Source: JAWXBG01 sp034439875
GTDB taxonomy: Bacteria > Bacteroidota > Bacteroidia > Flavobacteriales_D > Sanyastnellaceae
Assembly (NCBI GenBank): GCA_034439875.1
Contig: JAWXBG010000011.1
Span: 1-25,710 of the forward strand
Length of the DNA: 25,710 nt
Direction of reading: 5' to 3'
The notes under the pieces are model-generated. The model was given only the letters and a program-made list of their open reading frames with translations, searched no databases and was not told the DNA's origin. Positions 1 to 7,244 of this stretch are shown here, piece by piece; positions within the stretch are counted from its first letter, which is position 1, and the number at the start of each line of letters is the position of its first letter. Made by a program: the position numbers and the translations under genes.

Positions 1-16
1 GCTGAAGGAACCTGAC

Positions 17-56
17 GTCTTCGCGCGCTCTGCGTGGGATCTTAGCGGTCTTTGCC
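17..56. repeat. Degenerate CTTYGCG heptamer repeat
   Basis: Four related heptamers lie in a row: CTTCGCG (19-25), CTCTGCG (28-34), CTTAGCG (41-47) and CTTTGCC (50-56), with start-to-start spacing of 9, 13 and 9 bases. On the other strand they read as GCAAAG/CGCTAAG/CGCAGAG/CGCGAAG, the pattern of a dispersed intergenic repeat often met in Bacteroidota and other bacterial genomes. No gene is visible in the first 126 bases. The unit pattern is seen directly; membership of a genome-wide family is recalled, not tested. Confidence 0.5.
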
Positions 57-91
57 TCAAAATGAGATGGCTTATATTTAAGACACAAGTT

Positions 92-104
92 GTTCAAGTT
101 GAAC
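92..104. promoter_or_regulatory. 13-bp palindrome upstream of the first gene
   Basis: GTTCAA-G-TTGAAC is a perfect odd palindrome ending 22 bases before the chosen ATG at 127. A TATATTG stretch at about 114-120 could be part of a -7 element. The position would suit an operator, but a short palindrome in AT-rich DNA can arise by chance. Confidence 0.3.
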
Positions 105-126
105 TTTGTCTCGATATATTGCACAT

Positions 127-1191
127 ATGATTAAAGGAACCTCTAAAAATATATTTGCCATCTCGCTACTCTTTTTATTGGGCAGTGTATTGCAAGCGCA
201 GGACTGCAATCTTATTGGTTCATGGAAACTCACAGGCTCAAAAGTCCTAGGGAAATACATGGGACAGAATGAAAATGTGGAGTGGGTAAATTCATTTTAC
301 AATGATACTTTGGTGCAAACAACCATGATGCAATCACTTGATATAACTGATGAATCACAGTTTTATCAGAATGCGAAATGGCGACTAAATGGAGATCGAT
401 TAAAACTAAATTTCACTGAAAACAATCTTTCAGGCAAGGATGAAAACGAGGTAGATTACAAATTGATTTCCTGTACCGAAAGCAATTTGGTGCTTGAAAG
501 TAAATCACTTGAACAGGGAATGGTTGTATACTATTTTGAAAAACTTGATCAAATGAGACCGCTTGTTGAGTTCCCTTTAAAGGAAGAAGAGGTGTCAGGG
601 GTAGAAGAAGCGTCAAGTCGCATTTTTCTAATAAATAAACTGGATCCAAAGAAAAGAGTTGAATTGAAAGATAGCTATTATCTGGAACTTACTTTCCAAC
701 AAGAATCACAGAACTATCCCGGTCAATTCAAATCTGTTAGATGGAATGGTGATGTGGTGGATATCCATGGAGATTATATGAAATTCGATATTGCAACTGA
801 AAGTTCGACTTTGTATGCCAAATACAATGATTTGACGGTCAACCTTAATGAGTACATTACAAGTACGGATGACATCTGTTTTACGAAAGACATTTTAATC
901 TCAGATATACAATACATCGATCGTCAATCGAGAAGATCAGGCTCGTTTAGAGAGGTAGCGGGGTTTATGGCATTAATTGGCACAATGGGTATGTTAGTAG
1001 CAACACCGATTCTCAGTATAGATTCGAAAAATGGAACATTCGATCGGAATATGTTTTATGCAGTAGGAGGGGCAAGTCTAGGGATGGCATTGATCGCTAT
1101 TCCGATCTCTATATTCTCAAGAACAAGACACTACCAAATAAAAGAGGATGAGTTTTGCGACGAGCAGGACTTATGGATTTTAGTAAAGTGA
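127..1191 (+). CDS. Secreted or membrane-attached protein, lipocalin-like N-terminal part
   Basis: I do not recognise a named family. The reading frame is open from a TTG at 106, but ATG 127 is chosen because it puts a normal signal peptide at the N terminus (ISLLFLLGSVLQAQ, cut before DCN), giving 354 residues. Residues about 20-125 (starting CNLIGSWKLTGSKVLG) resemble the beta-rich lipocalin-like domains of Bacteroidota lipoproteins, with the GSW pattern near the start. The C-terminal 100 residues hold two hydrophobic stretches (GFMALIGTMGMLVATPILSI and FYAVGGASLGMALIAIPISI) that may be a transmembrane hairpin, followed by a short charged tail. It stands alone on the plus strand and converges on the glucan locus with a 56-base gap in which I see no clear terminator. 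It is probably an envelope protein; its role is unknown. Confidence 0.8.
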   Translation: MIKGTSKNIFAISLLFLLGSVLQAQDCNLIGSWKLTGSKVLGKYMGQNENVEWVNSFYNDTLVQTTMMQSLDITDESQFYQNAKWRLNGDRLKLNFTENNLSGKDENEVDYKLISCTESNLVLESKSLEQGMVVYYFEKLDQMRPLVEFPLKEEEVSGVEEASSRIFLINKLDPKKRVELKDSYYLELTFQQESQNYPGQFKSVRWNGDVVDIHGDYMKFDIATESSTLYAKYNDLTVNLNEYITSTDDICFTKDILISDIQYIDRQSRRSGSFREVAGFMALIGTMGMLVATPILSIDSKNGTFDRNMFYAVGGASLGMALIAIPISIFSRTRHYQIKEDEFCDEQDLWILVK

Positions 1192-1247
1192 ATGATTTAA
1201 TTGATATGTCAACATAATTATACCAAATCCTTTGTATCTCGTTGCAA

Positions 1248-2105
1248 TTACTCACAATCCAAGGGAAAATGTAAAAAGTTGGGTGGTGCTCCTGGATATA
1301 AATAACCGGGACGGATAATGTAATACACTATCGACAGAATTGTTTCGCCCTCAGGAACCGAGAAAAATTCGGATGGAATAATAGTAATGCGGAATCCGCC
1401 ATCAATTCCGGGTAAAGGCTTCAATTGTAATTCGGGATGACTTGTTACTTCGGCTTGTGGTGCTATGGGATAGGACGTGAAAGGTCCTGTTTTAGCGGAG
1501 AGGTAGATATAACAATCATTAGGTCCCATGTTCTGCAGATCAACATTGGCTTCTTGGGTATTGTCATAAGTAATACTTAAGAAGTCATCAATTTTGGCAG
1601 CTTCAGGAAAAAAACAATAGACAGCCTCGCACAATGCAGGGACAATATCAATGATAAAATCTTCACTTTTCGATTCACCGATTCCTTCTGTCTCATATTC
1701 TTTGCCATCCTTCAGTTTCGCTAGACAAAAAATTCCATTTTGAAACAATTGCAAAGCAGATACACCATAAAAGTCTAGTGGCTTAATTTTAATGGAATAC
1801 AATAACCCTTGAACCCTTGTCATAAGCATGCAATTGTTGCTGTTGTTCCATTCTCCATTGCCACAAGCAGGACCCGCGGGCATCCAAGTCCATAGGTACA
1901 CCGAATCAGCGGCTTCCGGATGGCTTTGCAAATGGGCCTTCAATGCATTGTTGTTGGTTCCATTTACACTCTGATTCATATCAATGTACAGGGTCATTGA
2001 ATCATTGGCATTTGTGGGCGAAGGCAATACAAAGGCAGCTTGTCCAAATGCATTGATCGATCCAGAGGCCAATAAAAAGGAAAATACTATCTTAATCATT
2101 TTCAT
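1248..2105 (-). CDS. Secreted two-module glucan-locus accessory protein (DUF4961/SusE-F-like role)
   Basis: This is the last gene of the glucan locus. Residues 1-22 form a signal peptide (IVFSFLLASGSINAFGQ) without a lipobox Cys, so the product is exported but not evidently lipidated. The rest looks like two related beta-sandwich modules, residues about 24-135 and 155-270. Module 2 (SITYDNTQEANVDLQ, then FRITIIPSEFFSVPEGE) aligns by eye with the N-terminal module of the amylase in this locus (TITYDATEGNEEL, then HEIVIQPSTFYAINGDE); module 1 shows the same pattern (LYSIKIKPLDFYGV). A role in binding starch beside SusD is therefore inferred. There is no T9SS C-terminal domain. Its ATG overlaps the stop of the upstream gene (TAATG), which implies translational coupling. 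Exact family assignment is uncertain. Confidence 0.8.
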   Translation of the reverse strand: MKMIKIVFSFLLASGSINAFGQAAFVLPSPTNANDSMTLYIDMNQSVNGTNNNALKAHLQSHPEAADSVYLWTWMPAGPACGNGEWNNSNNCMLMTRVQGLLYSIKIKPLDFYGVSALQLFQNGIFCLAKLKDGKEYETEGIGESKSEDFIIDIVPALCEAVYCFFPEAAKIDDFLSITYDNTQEANVDLQNMGPNDCYIYLSAKTGPFTSYPIAPQAEVTSHPELQLKPLPGIDGGFRITIIPSEFFSVPEGETILSIVYYIIRPGYLYPGAPPNFLHFPLDCE

Positions 2106-2596
2106 TATTCAGCGCGTTTAAATTTGAACTTGTAGATGGCATGTTTGAAGCCATCGGAGCAGGCTCTATTGTATTCGAGTGACATGTTGGTACTATATGG
2201 AAAAATCATACTACTCAGATTGAGTGATAAGGTATCCGTGCCATAGAGCAATAGATGTGAGGGTGCATCTACATTATCCACTCCCCAAGTGCCTTCATTG
2301 CCAAAAAAGTTACGGCCCTGCGTGATGTCTACGGTATATGTGAAGTCGGTAGCATTCAAATTGAGCTTCATGGGCTCAATTCCATCCACAATGTAGAATT
2401 CACTTAAATCCCTTTCTTCCAAAATGGGGTTATTCGGATCTTGTTGTATGAACTGAGTAAGCTCCCATTCGCCTGCCATTCCACTAAACACATCCCTTGA
2501 CGCTCCAATCTCTCCTTCGATATTCGGTTTACAAGAGTTAATCAAAACAACAGCAGAAATAAAGACTATTATTTTCGTGAAATATTTGTTGATCAT
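2105..2596 (-). CDS. Small lipocalin-like lipoprotein of the Sus locus (DUF5004-like)
   Basis: A 163-residue lipoprotein: a hydrophobic leader ends in VVLINSC, giving a lipid-attached Cys22. The mature part starts with an acidic linker and a GEWELTQF motif, followed by alternating strands (FTYTVDITQGRNFFGNEGTW, LLLYGTDTLSLNL) and ends YKFKFKRAE. This is the layout of lipocalin-like/DUF5004 lipoproteins that commonly sit directly after susD in Bacteroidota. It most likely sits at the outer membrane and assists the SusCD complex, perhaps in ligand capture; that is inferred from context. The gene begins 26 bases after the susD stop and overlaps the next start by one base. Confidence 0.82.
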   Translation of the reverse strand: MINKYFTKIIVFISAVVLINSCKPNIEGEIGASRDVFSGMAGEWELTQFIQQDPNNPILEERDLSEFYIVDGIEPMKLNLNATDFTYTVDITQGRNFFGNEGTWGVDNVDAPSHLLLYGTDTLSLNLSSMIFPYSTNMSLEYNRACSDGFKHAIYKFKFKRAE

Positions 2597-2622
2597 TGAT
2601 CTATAAATTTAATCATTCATAT

Positions 2623-4002
2623 TTATTGACAACCACCTTCAGCATTGCCTACAAAGGTATTTCCTGTGAATTCGCTGTTCGGAAATTGTAATGCCATACC
2701 GGGGCAATCCCAAGGAGCATTGCGCACCATAATATTTTCGCCCTTGGCACCCATCCTCTTCAGTTGCAAAACCCATTTTCCTTCACAAACAGTTTCTTTT
2801 CGATACTCTTCGCGAGCCGCAGAGATCACTTGCGATGCACTTGAACCTTGGCTCAAGTCGTTCAATCCTTCACCAAAGGCGCGATCGCGAATATCGTTTA
2901 TATCAGAAATTGCCGTAGAAAGATCGGTATTTAATTCTCCAAGGGCTTCCGCGCGTATCAGCTTGAGTTCTGTTAAATAAATGAGAGGCACGTTAAAAAC
3001 AGTTTTGCCTTTGAACTTGTTCGAGAGATAGAGAGATCCATCTTGCTCTATCCAGGATTTTCGCTGATCCGCTGCATTTTGATTCATGAGCGAATTAAAG
3101 GTGCTGCTCAATGTCAATGCTGGAGGCAATGCGCCGGCACTGTTGTAGTTTCCTATAAATTCGTCTGTGCGAACATCATTTTGATAGCTCACAATACCAA
3201 AAACAGTCTCCGGATTGGGCAGAGCAATAAACAAACTGTCTATAGAAGGAAAGTGATCGATGGTGTCGTTCAATTGAAATAGACCTGAGTTGATCACTTC
3301 ATTCGCGTAAGCTACTGTCGTGCTGTACTGATTCATCTGAAAGTGAACCATGCTGAGCAATCCGGCAGCAGAAAATTTGCTAGCATAAACTGAATTTACT
3401 TCAGGAAGATTATTATAAGCATATTCCAAATCGGCGAGAATGAATGCATATACTTCGGCTGCACTGCTTCTGGCCAATGGAAGATTGGTTGCTTCTTTTC
3501 GAATGACAATACAATTATGCGAATTATCTGTGGTGTAACCATATGGCTGAGCCCAAAGCATTGCAGTATAGTAATGACAAAAACCACGAATGAAACGCGC
3601 TTCAGCTTCCATTCTTGCTCTATCTGAAGTAGACAACCCCTCTATTAAATCGAAGTTTTCGAGCAAAGTATTACAACGAAAAATTGTGTAGTAAAAATCA
3701 GAGTAGACACCACCCGTATATGGAGTGAAAAAGTTTGTTTCGCGTTTATATATGGCTTGCAAATCTAGTCCATTGGGCAAAGCCATATTGTCGCTCATCA
3801 ACTCTGCCATGTTCTGAAAACTGCCGTCGAATACATTCGCCAATACGTCATAACATGAGTTGAGCAAACGCTGCATATCGTCGGGAGTATTTAGTGCGTC
3901 CTCAGCTAAAATGGCTCCTTCAGGAGGATAGTCGAGAAATTTCTCACATCCGGTGGAGGCTGCAACTACAAAAAGGAAAAACATATATCTGAGATTTTTC
4001 AT
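2623..4002 (-). CDS. susD: SusD/RagB-family outer-membrane glycan-binding lipoprotein
   Basis: A surface lipoprotein that captures glycan and forms the lid of the SusC transporter. The leader ends AASTGC (Cys19), and the mature protein starts with FLDYPPEG, the usual EKFLD-type opening of SusD proteins. The N-terminal TPR-like helices follow (DDMQRLLNSCYDVL, then ARFIRGFCHYYTAMLWAQPY, the conserved A-x-x-x-R-A/G-xx-Y-x-x-L signature). The C-terminal part has the expected KLIRAEAL and DINDIRDRAFG elements. At 459 residues it is on the short side for the family. It starts 11 bases after the susC stop, as expected for an obligate pair. Its substrate is inferred to be alpha-glucan from the linked amylase; the sequence itself does not show it. 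Confidence 0.95.
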   Translation of the reverse strand: MKNLRYMFFLFVVAASTGCEKFLDYPPEGAILAEDALNTPDDMQRLLNSCYDVLANVFDGSFQNMAELMSDNMALPNGLDLQAIYKRETNFFTPYTGGVYSDFYYTIFRCNTLLENFDLIEGLSTSDRARMEAEARFIRGFCHYYTAMLWAQPYGYTTDNSHNCIVIRKEATNLPLARSSAAEVYAFILADLEYAYNNLPEVNSVYASKFSAAGLLSMVHFQMNQYSTTVAYANEVINSGLFQLNDTIDHFPSIDSLFIALPNPETVFGIVSYQNDVRTDEFIGNYNSAGALPPALTLSSTFNSLMNQNAADQRKSWIEQDGSLYLSNKFKGKTVFNVPLIYLTELKLIRAEALGELNTDLSTAISDINDIRDRAFGEGLNDLSQGSSASQVISAAREEYRKETVCEGKWVLQLKRMGAKGENIMVRNAPWDCPGMALQFPNSEFTGNTFVGNAEGGCQ

Positions 4003-4013
4003 ATTTATGATTA

Positions 4014-7000
4014 TTAGAAGTTAGCAGATAGTCGGATGTTGTAACTGCGCTCTTGCATAGGTGTGAGGTAGGTCACATTAGGACTCAGGTTTCTATCCTG
4101 AGGATTCTCAAAATCACGGACTACTTCCGGATCCAAGCCAGGGAAGTTGGTAATGGTGAAAAGGTTGGTTACACTGACTCCAACAACAATATTGTCCATC
4201 TTCATTTTTTTGGAAGTTTCAACAGGCAACATGTAATCGATACTCAGATTGCGAAGTCTTAGGTAACTGGCATCATACATAAACAGAGATGTGTTCCACC
4301 AAGGGAATCCAGAGGGTAAACTATAAGTTGTTTCATCTAAAGTGAGTAAGGGGAATACACTGTTATCACCTGGCTGTCTCCAACGATCAAAAATTTCATC
4401 GCGCATATTCCATCCCGAAACCACACCCATCTGTCGTTTTCCTGACGAATCAAAAATCTTCGCACCCACGCTAAAAGTGAATAGAGAAGTAAGAGTAAAA
4501 TTTTTGTAGGTCAATTGATTGGTTAATCCACCGACAAAATCGGGAAGTCCATCTCCAACATATTTTCTAATGCTATTGTCATAGTCAAAAGTTTCGTTGC
4601 CATTGAGATCCAGATAAACAGGCAAACCTGTTTCACTATCTACATGCGAAAACTCCACGAGATAAAACGATCCAATTGGTTCGCCAACTATTACGCGCGA
4701 GTCGTTGGTACCACCAGAAACTGCATCGGGAGTATAAGCACCAATATCAACTAGTTCATTGTAGTTGTATGCGAGGTTGGTGATCATCTTCCATGTGAAA
4801 TTTCTTTTGTTGATCCAGTACACTGTAGTTCCTAATTCGACCCCGCTGTTGAGCACTTCTGCTACGTTGTCGTAAAAATTGCTGAATCCAACAGATGCAG
4901 GCAGACTTACATTCATCAATACATCGGTACTGTACTTTCTGTACCATTCAAGAGTAAAAGTTAGTTTATCATTCCAGAAACCGGCTTCGGCGGCTACCGA
5001 TATATTCGATGAAGTTTCCCATTTGAGATTTGGGTTTCCTGCTTGTGTGGGGAATAAAATTGGATTCTGATTGTAGTAAATCCCGTTATCTACTCTCGAG
5101 AAAGTAGAGTACTGACTCAAAGGAGGGATATTGGAGTTTCCGGTGAGTCCCCAACTTGCGCGAAGTTTTAAGTAGGTGAGTGTGCTTTTTCCTTTCAGGA
5201 ATTTTTCTTCGCTCACAATCCAACCAGCACTAAGTGAGGGGAAGTCTCCAAATTTTTCATTTTTTCCAAATCGTGAGGATCCGTCGCGACGGAAAGCAGC
5301 TTCAAAATAATATTTACTCTTATAACTTAGGTTGGCCTTAGCAAAAAAGCCAAAAAACGCATATTGCTCCGGATTGCTTACCGAACGAATTTTCAAACTG
5401 TCAGCCGAACCAACATCACTAAGCTCCACTACATTGTCGAAAAGACCGTTCCATGATTCGCTTATGAATTCGGTTCTTGATTTTTGCAATTCATGACCTA
5501 CAAGAACGGAGAGCACGAGTTCTTCTCGCAGCTTGAAAAGTTTTTCGGCTGTTACGTTGTAGCTGTAGTTTCTTACAAGACGTTGATCGCTGTATGCTGA
5601 GCCGAAACCATTGCTCAAGTCAAATGTGGCAGGAGTTAGTTTGTTTTCGCGTATCGACATCCAATCGAATCCACCAGTGGCGATAACGAAAAGATCTTTC
5701 ATTGGCATGTATATGATTCGGCCGGTATTAATGGCACGGTCTTCAATTGTTTTCCAATCGATTTCATTTTGATAAGCCACCGGATTTTTGGTGAACCCAA
5801 ATTCATCTCTCCAGAAGAAGTAATCTCCAGGCACATTCAGGACATCACCATTGTCGCCAAAAACAGTATCGGTGTGATAAACCGGATAATAGGGTAGGGC
5901 ATTTGACATTGCATCCCCAAGACCACCGCTCCATGCGGCATCTACTCGATTGTTGATTCCTCGCGTGAGCGACAATGATAAATTGGCTTTTAGTTTATCT
6001 GTTACTTTGAATTCGGGATTCACTCTTGCCGATATTCTTTCATAACCATTACCTACGAGGAATGATTCATTATTGTCGTAACCAACTGAGAAGTAAACAT
6101 TGCTTTTTGCAGCACCATATCGGGCTCCAAAGTTGACTCCATATTTAGATCCTGTGCCGAGAGTTTGATCAACCCAATCGGTATCTGTTTTTTGAGCTTT
6201 CAGATAAGCTGTTTCTCGTGTTGCAGCATCATCGTCAGCAGAAGTTAAATTTGGTAGCCACACAAATCCTGTTCCACCATCATTTTGCCAAGCCTCCTGT
6301 CGAAGTTGCAAATATTCTGCACTGTTCAACATGTTCGGAAGTGTTGCCGGTGTGCTTACCCCAAAGTTGGTAGAGAAATCAAATTTCCAACCTTTCTCCT
6401 TAGCTCGTTTTGTGGTAATAATAATTACACCATTTGCCGCTCTTGAACCGTATTCTCCTGCTGCAGCAGCGTCTTTGCGTATTTCTACATTCTCAATATC
6501 AGAAGGATTGATACTGGCCAAAGGATTATTGTTGAGTGCGCCACTATTCCCCCTCAAAAAATAATCTTGGGTAATGGGTATGCCATCTACTATATAAAGT
6601 GGGTCACCGCCAGCCGAAATGGAGGCAATACCTCTAATGCGAATTAATGATCCGGCTCCTGCTATACCCGAAGCCTGAGAAACCTGGAGGCCGGGAGCCT
6701 GACCTTGCAACGCTGCCTCAAAGCTGGGAGTGCGTATTGCTGCAATTTCCTTTCCTCCAATTCTAGAAACAGAACCCGTGTTAGGACGATTGCGTTGAAC
6801 TCCATAACCGATGATTTCTACATTGTCCAAGGTAATGACATCGGACTTCATTTGAATATCCAATTTCAATTCGGCTCCTTCATTCAATTGAATTTCCTTG
6901 GTTTGCTTCACGTAACCCGTAAACCCGAATTCGACCAGGTGTTTTCCAGGCGTTAGAGGAATTGAATATTTACCATCAAAGTCAGTAGCAGTTCCTTTGT

Positions 7001-7139
7001 TCGAAGCCGTTACAGATACTACTACACCCGGAAAAGGATCCCCATTTTCATCAGTTACGACACCGTAAATGGTTTGACCGACCGTTGCTGTGGCGAAACA
7101 CAGAAAAATGGACAGCGCAATCAGGTAGGATCTTAGCAT
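4014..7139 (-). CDS. susC: SusC/RagA-family TonB-linked outer-membrane transporter
   Basis: The TonB-dependent channel that imports oligosaccharides with SusD. Order of parts in 1041 residues: signal peptide (about 1-21, ending ATVGQ); a carboxypeptidase-regulatory-like domain (YGVVTDENGDPFPGV, residues about 24-100); a segment DNVEIIGYG that corresponds to the TonB-box/SusC signature; a plug domain to about 235 containing RIRGIASISAGGDPLYIVDG and DAAAAGEYGSRAANGVIII; then the beta-barrel, ending in an aromatic residue (RLSANF) as outer-membrane proteins do. Length is normal. It lies 105 bases after the amylase stop, and the gap holds its own probable promoter with a palindrome. Substrate assignment to maltodextrins rests on the neighbouring GH13 enzyme. 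Confidence 0.96.
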   Translation of the reverse strand: MLRSYLIALSIFLCFATATVGQTIYGVVTDENGDPFPGVVVSVTASNKGTATDFDGKYSIPLTPGKHLVEFGFTGYVKQTKEIQLNEGAELKLDIQMKSDVITLDNVEIIGYGVQRNRPNTGSVSRIGGKEIAAIRTPSFEAALQGQAPGLQVSQASGIAGAGSLIRIRGIASISAGGDPLYIVDGIPITQDYFLRGNSGALNNNPLASINPSDIENVEIRKDAAAAGEYGSRAANGVIIITTKRAKEKGWKFDFSTNFGVSTPATLPNMLNSAEYLQLRQEAWQNDGGTGFVWLPNLTSADDDAATRETAYLKAQKTDTDWVDQTLGTGSKYGVNFGARYGAAKSNVYFSVGYDNNESFLVGNGYERISARVNPEFKVTDKLKANLSLSLTRGINNRVDAAWSGGLGDAMSNALPYYPVYHTDTVFGDNGDVLNVPGDYFFWRDEFGFTKNPVAYQNEIDWKTIEDRAINTGRIIYMPMKDLFVIATGGFDWMSIRENKLTPATFDLSNGFGSAYSDQRLVRNYSYNVTAEKLFKLREELVLSVLVGHELQKSRTEFISESWNGLFDNVVELSDVGSADSLKIRSVSNPEQYAFFGFFAKANLSYKSKYYFEAAFRRDGSSRFGKNEKFGDFPSLSAGWIVSEEKFLKGKSTLTYLKLRASWGLTGNSNIPPLSQYSTFSRVDNGIYYNQNPILFPTQAGNPNLKWETSSNISVAAEAGFWNDKLTFTLEWYRKYSTDVLMNVSLPASVGFSNFYDNVAEVLNSGVELGTTVYWINKRNFTWKMITNLAYNYNELVDIGAYTPDAVSGGTNDSRVIVGEPIGSFYLVEFSHVDSETGLPVYLDLNGNETFDYDNSIRKYVGDGLPDFVGGLTNQLTYKNFTLTSLFTFSVGAKIFDSSGKRQMGVVSGWNMRDEIFDRWRQPGDNSVFPLLTLDETTYSLPSGFPWWNTSLFMYDASYLRLRNLSIDYMLPVETSKKMKMDNIVVGVSVTNLFTITNFPGLDPEVVRDFENPQDRNLSPNVTYLTPMQERSYNIRLSANF

Positions 7140-7175
7140 GGATCAGATTTGGTTTTAAGGTCTTTTTTGCAGCAC

Positions 7176-7217
7176 CAAACTTAGCAGAAAATCTGACATA
7201 AGTGTTAAGTGTACACT
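7176..7217 (-). promoter_or_regulatory. susC promoter with activator-like palindrome
   Basis: On the minus strand TAAGTTTG (7183 to 7176) matches the Bacteroidota -7 consensus TAnnTTTG exactly. No TTG is found at the usual -33 distance. Instead the perfect 10-bp palindrome AGTGTACACT (7208-7217) lies just upstream, extended on the minus strand as GTTAGTGTACACTTAAC. If transcription starts about 7 bases after the box, near 7170, the palindrome centre is near -42, where class II activators bind. The -7 match and palindrome are seen; activator control is inferred. Confidence 0.5.
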
Positions 7218-7244
7218 AACTAAGTAAATTTCTAAAAAAAAACT

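Noticed and set aside
413..649. 78-residue minus-strand frame inside the first gene
   Set aside because: Fully inside a better gene on the plus strand, with low-complexity Leu/Pro runs and no recognisable domain.
7225..7244. T-rich stretch after the amylase stop as a terminator
   Set aside because: Nine T follow on the minus strand, but no stable hairpin precedes them, so read-through into susC is likely.
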